Source: Marinitoga aeolica | GTDB taxonomy: Bacteria; Thermotogota; Thermotogae; Petrotogales; Petrotogaceae | Assembly (NCBI RefSeq): GCF_029910535.1 | Contig: NZ_CP069362.1 | Coordinates: 496,001-560,000, forward strand | DNA: 64,000 nucleotides | Direction of reading: 5' to 3' | Shown here: positions 58,716 to 64,000 of the stretch, piece by piece | Layout of the letters: each line of letters starts with the position of its first letter | How positions within the stretch are numbered: the stretch's first letter is position 1 | The notes under the pieces: generated by a model | Told to the model about the DNA's origin: nothing | Seen by the model: the letters and a program-made list of their open reading frames with translations, nothing else | Databases searched by the model: none | Position numbers and translations under genes: made by a program

Positions 58716-60087
58716 CCCAAATCTCTGAAGCTGCTTTCCTTAATCTGTTCATTATTGAAATTCCCAATCCTTTATCTTCTACTCCTTCAATTATAATAAC
58801 ATCATTATTTGTTTTATCTGCATTTCTTAAAATAGAAAATAAATTTACGGCTATTCTATAGTAATCATTTTTATTACCCGAAATTATTATATCATATTCA
58901 TTAAAATATTTTTTATCTTCTTCAAACAAAACAAGCAAAGGCTTTTTAAACTGTTTTATATTCTCTTTTATTTTCTGAATTCTTTTTTCTGAAAATTCCA
59001 CTAAAATTGTTTTCTTATCTGGAGCATAATGTCTGTATTTCATTCCTGGAGCTTTAGCAATGTCAACCTTTCCCTTTCCATAAATAAAATCTGGAATATT
59101 TATTTTACCAAAAACTTCAATTAATTTTTCTGGTGTTATTGGTCCTGGCCTTAATAATGTTGGTATTTTTTCAGTTAAATCTATAACAGTAGATTCCAAT
59201 CCAAAGTTAACATCTCCACCGTCTATAATAATATCTACTCTTCCTAACATATCCTCTATTACATGTTCAGCAATTGTTGGACTGGGTTTTCCTGATAGAT
59301 TCGCACTTGGTGCTGCTATAGGAACTCCAGACATTTCAATTAATTTATTTGCAATAGGATGAGCTGGTATTCTTACTGCAACAGTAGGCCGATTCGCAGA
59401 AACTATATCAGGAACATTATTTTTTTTATTTAACACAAAGGTTATAGGACCCGGGACAAATATTTTTATTTTTTCCAGCATTTCGTTTGAAATATATGCA
59501 AATTCACGTATTTTTTCCAGTTTATCTATATGTAAAATTAGAGGATTGTCCGATGGTCTTCCCTTAGCTTTATATATTTTTTTCACTGCATTTTCATTCA
59601 ATCCATTAGCACCTAAACCATATACAGTTTCTGTAGGGAATACAACTAAATGGCCTTTTTTTATTTCTTCAGATGCTATTCTTAATTTTGATTCATCGAT
59701 ATTTAATGGATCTAACTTTATTATTTCAGTTTTCATTTTTTCTCCTTTTATTTCTTTTTTTGCCTCCTCTAAGAAAGCAACTGCCTCTCTTAAATGAGGT
59801 ATAACTATAGATCCTCCAACAATCAATGCAATATCAAAAACTTCATAAAACTCTTTATCTGTAACCCCTTCTTCTAAACATCTTTTAATATGATACGCTA
59901 TACATCCTTCGCATCTTAATACCATAGAAGCAACAAGCCCCATCATTTCTTTATACTTTGTAGGTATTTCACCATCTTTATACACTGAACCATCTAAATT
60001 AAAAAATCTTTTAGTATTTAAAGTTCCATTTTTTAATATTTTCTCATTCATTTTTTCTCTAAAATCATTAAATTCTTTTAAATTCAT
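58708..60087 (-). CDS. In-frame fusion: AhpD-like domain plus TsaC/Sua5 threonylcarbamoyl-AMP synthase
   Basis: One open frame of 459 codons. Residues 1-117 are a carboxymuconolactone-decarboxylase/AhpD-like domain with the peroxidase-type pair C-x2-C in RCEGCIAYHIKR and the ALIVGGSIVIPHL helix. From residue 118 the sequence is a full Sua5-type enzyme of about 342 residues: VVFPTETVYGLGANGLN, KIYKAKGRPSDNPLILHI, VPIAAPSANLSGKPSPT, ESTVIDLTEK, LLRPGPIT, and a C-terminal Sua5 domain. It makes threonylcarbamoyl-AMP for t6A37 of tRNA. An internal ATG at 59736 has AAAGGAG five bases upstream, so a separate TsaC protein is probably also made. Confidence 0.88.
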   Translation of the reverse strand: MNLKEFNDFREKMNEKILKNGTLNTKRFFNLDGSVYKDGEIPTKYKEMMGLVASMVLRCEGCIAYHIKRCLEEGVTDKEFYEVFDIALIVGGSIVIPHLREAVAFLEEAKKEIKGEKMKTEIIKLDPLNIDESKLRIASEEIKKGHLVVFPTETVYGLGANGLNENAVKKIYKAKGRPSDNPLILHIDKLEKIREFAYISNEMLEKIKIFVPGPITFVLNKKNNVPDIVSANRPTVAVRIPAHPIANKLIEMSGVPIAAPSANLSGKPSPTIAEHVIEDMLGRVDIIIDGGDVNFGLESTVIDLTEKIPTLLRPGPITPEKLIEVFGKINIPDFIYGKGKVDIAKAPGMKYRHYAPDKKTILVEFSEKRIQKIKENIKQFKKPLLVLFEEDKKYFNEYDIIISGNKNDYYRIAVNLFSILRNADKTNNDVIIIEGVEDKGLGISIMNRLRKAASEIWGE

Positions 60088-60319
60088 ACTCTACCTCCTT
60101 AAAATTTTTTCAAACATATATTTTATAATTTAATATACATCTATAATCTATCTCACATTTGTTTTTGAATAATTATAATAATGTAAATTTTTAATTTCTC
60201 AACAAAAAGATAGATGTAATAAAAATACTTGTATATTTTTAGTTATCATTATAGCTTTGGCTATAGGAATTTATTTTTATGATATAATAAATATGAATCT
60301 GAAATTAGGAGGTATTTTG

Positions 60320-60691
60320 ATGACACACAAAAAAGTTTTCATCTGGGATCTTTTATTTATCATATATTTAATAGTATTAACATATTTTGCTACCACACCA
60401 AAGCCACCATTTAATTATTCAAAGTTCTATGGTGAAGATAAAATATGGCATTTTTTAGCTTATGCGGGAGGTATGTTTTTATTCTTAAAAAGTTATTTTA
60501 ATAGAAAATTCTTTCTATATTTTTTTGGAGCTATAATTTTTATTCTTCCTATAGGAAGTGAATATATTCAAGCATTATCTCCATATAGATATTTTTCTAT
60601 GTATGATGCTTTAGCAAGTTATGCAGGCATTTTAGCTGTAATAATAACTTTGATAATTTATAAAAAATTTTTAATAAAGAACAAAACATAA
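60320..60691 (+). CDS. VanZ-like membrane protein
   Basis: About 123 residues from the ATG at 60320 (AGGAGG 8 bases upstream); 21 upstream codons in frame have no binding site. Four membrane segments and the family hallmarks, the DKIWHFLAYAGGMFLF helix and GSEYIQALSPYRYFSMYDALAS, are clear. VanZ proteins influence cell-wall or glycopeptide resistance; here the role is unknown. A TGATATAAT extended -10 at 60280-60288 probably drives it, in a 232-base gap that also carries the divergent tsaC promoter. Confidence 0.8.
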   Translation: MTHKKVFIWDLLFIIYLIVLTYFATTPKPPFNYSKFYGEDKIWHFLAYAGGMFLFLKSYFNRKFFLYFFGAIIFILPIGSEYIQALSPYRYFSMYDALASYAGILAVIITLIIYKKFLIKNKT

Positions 60692-60724
60692 TTAAAAGGA
60701 TTTCCAGCTGGAAATCCTTTTAAT
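60691..60724. terminator. Perfect 34-bp palindromic terminator
   Basis: ATTAAAAGGATTTCCAG and its exact inverse CTGGAAATCCTTTTAAT form an uninterrupted palindrome between two convergent genes, overlapping the end of the minus-strand one. Confidence 0.85.
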
Positions 60725-61352
60725 TTTTATTATTATCTTCAATTATTTCTTGCTTTACATTTATATATTCTACTCCACCTTCTTCAATTTGCATTTGATT
60801 TTCATCTTCACCTTTTTCCCACTTATCAAATTTTTTCATAACTAAATCATATGTTTTTTCACTAACTTCTGGTAATTTACCTCCTAAAATCCCTTTCACA
60901 TCTTCAAATCCTTTTTTAACTGCATTTCTTAATAATTCAATTTTTGATTTATCATTACCAGAAATAGATTTAGCAAATTCTAATATTCTATCTGATACTG
61001 CTTCAGGACTCCACTTACCATTTTTTAATTCTTCTTTCATTTCTAATTTCTCATCTGGTGTAATTCCTAATTGTTTTTTTATTTTATCTTCTACCCACGC
61101 TTTAAATTCATCAAACATTTTTTGTGAATCACTTTGTAATTCTTTCCAACGATTAGAATTAATCTTAAGTTTCTTATTAACCAAACTTGAATAAGTAGCT
61201 TTCATATATTCTATCTCGGTTTTAACATAAACATCTCCTTTAAATTTTTTGTCTATAACTTTTCCATTGGCTTTTTCAAAATTTTCTTTTTTATCAATTT
61301 TTTTTACTTCTGAATACTTAAAATACTCAAAACCATTATTATCGATTCTCAT
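60720..61352 (-). CDS. Hypothetical helical protein, possibly DUF5610-related
   Basis: A 210-residue, soluble, charged protein. After a disordered N-terminus of about 50 residues, a helical domain contains ELKNGKWSPEAVSDRILEFA, ELLRNAVKKGFEDVKGILGG and LPEVSEKTYDLVMKKFDKW. This resembles a domain listed as DUF5610 or misnamed hydrogenase-4 component G in spirochaetes and Thermotogota, a link I hold only loosely. The C-terminal 30 residues are acidic. It follows the chemotaxis receptor gene in the same direction with a terminator between them. Confidence 0.6.
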   Translation of the reverse strand: MRIDNNGFEYFKYSEVKKIDKKENFEKANGKVIDKKFKGDVYVKTEIEYMKATYSSLVNKKLKINSNRWKELQSDSQKMFDEFKAWVEDKIKKQLGITPDEKLEMKEELKNGKWSPEAVSDRILEFAKSISGNDKSKIELLRNAVKKGFEDVKGILGGKLPEVSEKTYDLVMKKFDKWEKGEDENQMQIEEGGVEYINVKQEIIEDNNKN

Positions 61353-61407
61353 TTTATCACCTCCATTTAACTTATCGACTATTTTTAATATTACATTAAT
61401 AATAAAA

Positions 61408-61426
61408 AGGCTCCTTTAAGGAGCCT
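61408..61426 (-). terminator. Terminator after the chemotaxis receptor gene
   Basis: AGGCTCC and GGAGCCT form a stem with a TTTAA loop; in the minus direction it is followed by TTTTTATT. It lies just behind the receptor stop codon. Confidence 0.75.
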
Positions 61427-61430
61427 CAGA

Positions 61431-63395
61431 CTATATTTTAAATTTCTTTAATCCTTCAACCAATGATTCTGATTTCATCTTTAATTCCTCTGTAAATTCT
61501 TCTAATTTTCTTATATTATCACTTTGATTACTTATTGCTTCTGCAATACTCGAAATTTCTTCTGAAATTAAAGAAACTTCACGTGTAATTTTATCCATTC
61601 CTGCTGATATTTCTTCCGTTGATGCGCTTTGTTCTTCCGAACTTGAACTTAAATCTTCTATATTTAATGTAATTTGACGTATTTTTTCCATTATGACTTC
61701 AAATTTTTCTGAAATATTTCCTGATTCTGTTTCTACATCTTTAATTATTTCACCTGTTTTTTCAGTGGCTTTGCTTGCACTTTTTGCACCTTCCTGAATT
61801 TCTAATAGTATTTGAGCAATTTGTTCCGTAGCTTTTTTAGATTCTTCTGCCAATTTCCTTATTTCATCTGCAACTACTGCAAATCCTTTACCTGCTTCTC
61901 CTGCTCTTGCTGCTTCTATTGCCGCATTCAATGCTAATAAATTTGTTTGTTCAGTAATATTTTCTATTGTTTCAACAATTTGTCCTATATTTTCTGCGTT
62001 TGAAACTAATTCATTTACAGTATTTACTGTTTTATTTGATTGTTCTACAGCATGAGATATTATTTCAACGATTTTTATAATTGATTCATTTCCTTCTTTT
62101 GCAGTATTAGATACATCTAAAGCTTCTTTTGATAAATTTTGAGCGCTTGTTGATATATTTTGAGCTGCTGCTGTAATTTCTTCAACTCCAGAATTTATTT
62201 CTTCTACAGATGCAGCGGCTGAATATGAACTTTCACTTATTTTTTCTGTTTTTTCATTAATATCCTTCATTTGTGCAGACTGAATATCTGCATTTTTGTT
62301 TATGTCAAACGACATTTTCTCCAAATCTTCTGATGAATGTTTTATTTCTTTTAAATAATTAACAAGATTTTTAGACATATAATTCAATGATTTTGAAATT
62401 TCAGCAATTTCATCCTTTCCTTTAATTTCAAATTTTTGAGTTAAATCACCTTCACCAAATTTTTTCACTTTATCTGCTAATGTAATTAAAGGTTTAGCTA
62501 TAGAATTTCCCAATAATATTGAAACAAACAAGGCAACTATAACAGCTAATAAAACAATTATATTAAAAAATTGTATTAATTTTTTTGAATTTTCTAACAA
62601 TATATTTTCTGGAATAGATATGGCAACAGTCCAATTTAATGATTTTACAGGAGTATAAAACAACATTCTTTTTCCATCATTAGCAACAATATTACCGTAT
62701 CCTTTTTCACCATTAAGCATTTTCTTAGACAATTCATCCATACCCTTAAATTTAGATTCCAAAATATTACTGCCAATATAATCTTTAATTGAATGAGCAA
62801 TTATAATTCCTTGGGAATCCGTAATAAAGCTATAAATATCTTTTTCATTATCAGTAGTTAAAAAATCCAAAAATCTATTTACGGAAATTGTAGCACCAAT
62901 TAATCCAATAGTATTATTATTTTCATCTTTAATAGAATGTGCAATAACAATAATAGATGAACCATCAGCTTTTGAAATTAAAACATCACTAATTGCTATA
63001 TTTTTTCCAGACATTATTTCCTGAAAATATTTTCTATCTTTAATATTTGTTTTTACATCTGAAGTTGTATATGCATTACCATTTTTATCTGCAATAAAAA
63101 GCATCGAAAAATCGTTCAAAACTTTCAAATCGTTTTTCAATACATTAATAGAATCATCAATATTCATACTTTTAAATAACTTTTTATTAGAAATTATTTC
63201 CATCTGATGAATTAATCCATCAAAAAAATTTTCAATTTGTTTTGATTGTTGTTCTAAAATTGAAAAAGAAGAATCTGAAATCATTGTTTTTAATGAAGAT
63301 CCTAAATAAAAATATAAAAAAATACCAACAAATAATCCTGCTAAAATAATGATAATTGAAAAAGTTAAAGTAATTTTTGTTTTAATAGATTTCAC
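61431..63395 (-). CDS. Methyl-accepting chemotaxis protein with dCache sensor
   Basis: About 654 residues from the GTG at 63395 (AAGGAGGG upstream). Membrane segments at about 6-30 and 278-300 enclose a dCache_1 domain ([63 protein letters not shown]). A HAMP domain follows (305-360), then a signalling coiled coil with the hairpin tip [20 protein letters not shown] and [25 protein letters not shown]. The [10 protein letters not shown] and [14 protein letters not shown] regions are methylation helices. The ligand is unknown; dCache domains often bind amino acids or organic acids. There is no C-terminal CheR tether. Confidence 0.93.
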   Translation of the reverse strand: MKSIKTKITLTFSIIIILAGLFVGIFLYFYLGSSLKTMISDSSFSILEQQSKQIENFFDGLIHQMEIISNKKLFKSMNIDDSINVLKNDLKVLNDFSMLFIADKNGNAYTTSDVKTNIKDRKYFQEIMSGKNIAISDVLISKADGSSIIVIAHSIKDENNNTIGLIGATISVNRFLDFLTTDNEKDIYSFITDSQGIIIAHSIKDYIGSNILESKFKGMDELSKKMLNGEKGYGNIVANDGKRMLFYTPVKSLNWTVAISIPENILLENSKKLIQFFNIIVLLAVIVALFVSILLGNSIAKPLITLADKVKKFGEGDLTQKFEIKGKDEIAEISKSLNYMSKNLVNYLKEIKHSSEDLEKMSFDINKNADIQSAQMKDINEKTEKISESSYSAAASVEEINSGVEEITAAAQNISTSAQNLSKEALDVSNTAKEGNESIIKIVEIISHAVEQSNKTVNTVNELVSNAENIGQIVETIENITEQTNLLALNAAIEAARAGEAGKGFAVVADEIRKLAEESKKATEQIAQILLEIQEGAKSASKATEKTGEIIKDVETESGNISEKFEVIMEKIRQITLNIEDLSSSSEEQSASTEEISAGMDKITREVSLISEEISSIAEAISNQSDNIRKLEEFTEELKMKSESLVEGLKKFKI

Positions 63396-63546
63396 TATAT
63401 CCCTCCTTAGCAAACTATATTATATAATGCATTGTTTATTTTATTATACCATATGTTATATAAATATATACAACATAATAGTAACAATGTTAAAAATTAT
63501 AACATTTATTAAGTTAATTTTTCAAAAATAAAGTAATAAATAAAAA

Positions 63547-63567
63547 CCCCTGTCATAGAGACAGGGG
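63547..63567 (-). terminator. rRNA operon terminator
   Basis: CCCCTGTC and GACAGGGG close a 5-base loop; on the minus strand TTTTTATT follows. It lies 12 bases beyond the 5S gene, in the rRNA direction. Confidence 0.9.
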
Positions 63568-63578
63568 AAAAATAAAAA

Positions 63579-63693
63579 GAGGGGCGCTACCTACTCTCGC
63601 ATGGATTGCCCATACTACCATCGGCCCAGATATGCTTAACGGTCGGGTTCGGCATGGATCCGCGTGTTTCCATATCTGGTATCTGCACCCCTC
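63579..63693 (-). rRNA. rrf: 5S ribosomal RNA
   Basis: About 115 bases of GC-rich sequence (against an AT-rich genome). The ends GAGGGGTGC and GCGCCCCTC form helix I. Inside are the conserved CCATGCCGAACCCGA (loop A/B region) and CCGATGGTAGT with GCGAGAGTAGG near the 3' end. It follows the 23S gene after about 30 bases. Confidence 0.93.
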
Positions 63694-63725
63694 AATACTC
63701 ATTCACATGTGCATAGTTACTTAAT

Positions 63726-64000
63726 AAGGTCAAGGCCTCGGGCTATTAGTACCGGTCGGCTCAATACATCACTGTACTTACACCTCCGGCCTATCTACGT
63801 CCTCGTCTCGAACTGCCCTTACCTCCGAAGAGTGGGAAACCTCATCTCGGGGCCCGTTTCCCGCTTAGATGCTTTCAGCGGTTATCGGTCAGGTACATAG
63901 CTACTCAGCTCCTGCTCCTGGCGGAACAGCTGATTCACTAGCGGTACCCTCACACCGGTCCTCTCGTACTAGGTGTGACCCCCCTCAAGTTTCCTACGCC
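63726..64000 (-). rRNA. rrl: 23S ribosomal RNA, 3' end only
   Basis: The reverse complement of universally conserved 23S 3' sequence: the sarcin-ricin region AGTACGAGAGGACCGG and the flanking GGTACCGCTAG are readable near 63945-63968, and the gene ends near GAGGCCTTGACC at 63728. About 275 bases are inside the window; the rest lies to the right. Together with the 5S gene it shows an rRNA operon transcribed leftward. The exact 3' base is estimated. Confidence 0.93.

Noticed and set aside
63664-63900. Open frame of 78 codons on the plus strand
   Set aside because: It lies antisense to conserved 5S/23S rRNA sequence; the bases are explained fully by rRNA.

Overview
The window is AT-rich bacterial chromosome, very probably from a thermophilic Thermotogota of the Petrotogaceae type (Marinitoga-like). 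The clues are strongly biased A/T codon use beside GC-rich rRNA, three tandem M42 aminopeptidases as in Thermotoga maritima, a giant coiled-coil MalG-like permease, a methylmalonyl-CoA module with a biotin-dependent carboxyltransferase, and a threonine dehydrogenase/KBL pair. The genus is an inference; no 16S rRNA lies in the window.

1-25.6 kb is mostly housekeeping. It holds a YebC/TACO1 gene, a SpoIIE phosphatase with its response regulator, a radical-SAM-linked protein, a penicillin-binding protein followed by two CRP-like effector-domain proteins, tdh-kbl, an ABC-2 permease, upp, ftsY, a DUF2225/3D-domain lipoprotein pair, an Rrf2 regulator with mnmA and coaD, then tsf, pyrH and eno. A minus-strand operon follows: minC, three M42 peptidases and a membrane sensor. 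25.8-31.6 kb is one metabolic unit for methylmalonyl-CoA: mutase large and B12 subunits, MeaB GTPase, epimerase, carboxyltransferase, small membrane subunit and biotin carrier. 31.7-40 kb holds a solute-binding protein coupled to an HD-GYP protein, an RNA methyltransferase, and malFG-like permeases.

40.0-50.8 kb is the accessory region and the most interesting part. A large helical-repeat (TPR-like) protein is divergent from a 43-residue secreted peptide gene. Next come two short tandem genes for peptides with four cysteines at C-x3-C-x3-C-x3-C, followed by a hydrophobic, Gly/Ser/Thr-rich tail. Behind them lie two radical SAM/SPASM enzymes (the first split by a frameshift at a run of nine A), a 56-residue membrane protein, an ABC ATPase, an ABC-2 permease, and an ABC exporter gene broken by a frameshift and an IS3-family element. 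The order precursor, radical SAM enzyme, small membrane protein, ATPase, permease matches the subtilosin A (sbo-alb) operon, and the precursors resemble four-cysteine sactipeptides such as thurincin H. My reading is a sactipeptide-like RiPP locus with two precursors and a candidate peptide-sensing regulator; its export gene is decaying.

50.9-64 kb returns to core functions on the minus strand: YigZ/IMPACT, a large secreted metallopeptidase-like/propeller protein, class II aldolase, a MoxR ATPase, a B12-binding radical SAM protein, coaX, an in-frame fusion of an AhpD-like domain with a TsaC/Sua5 enzyme, a VanZ-like protein on the plus strand, a chemotaxis receptor, and the 3' end of an rRNA operon (5S and part of 23S, transcribed leftward). 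No tRNA gene and no CRISPR array was seen.
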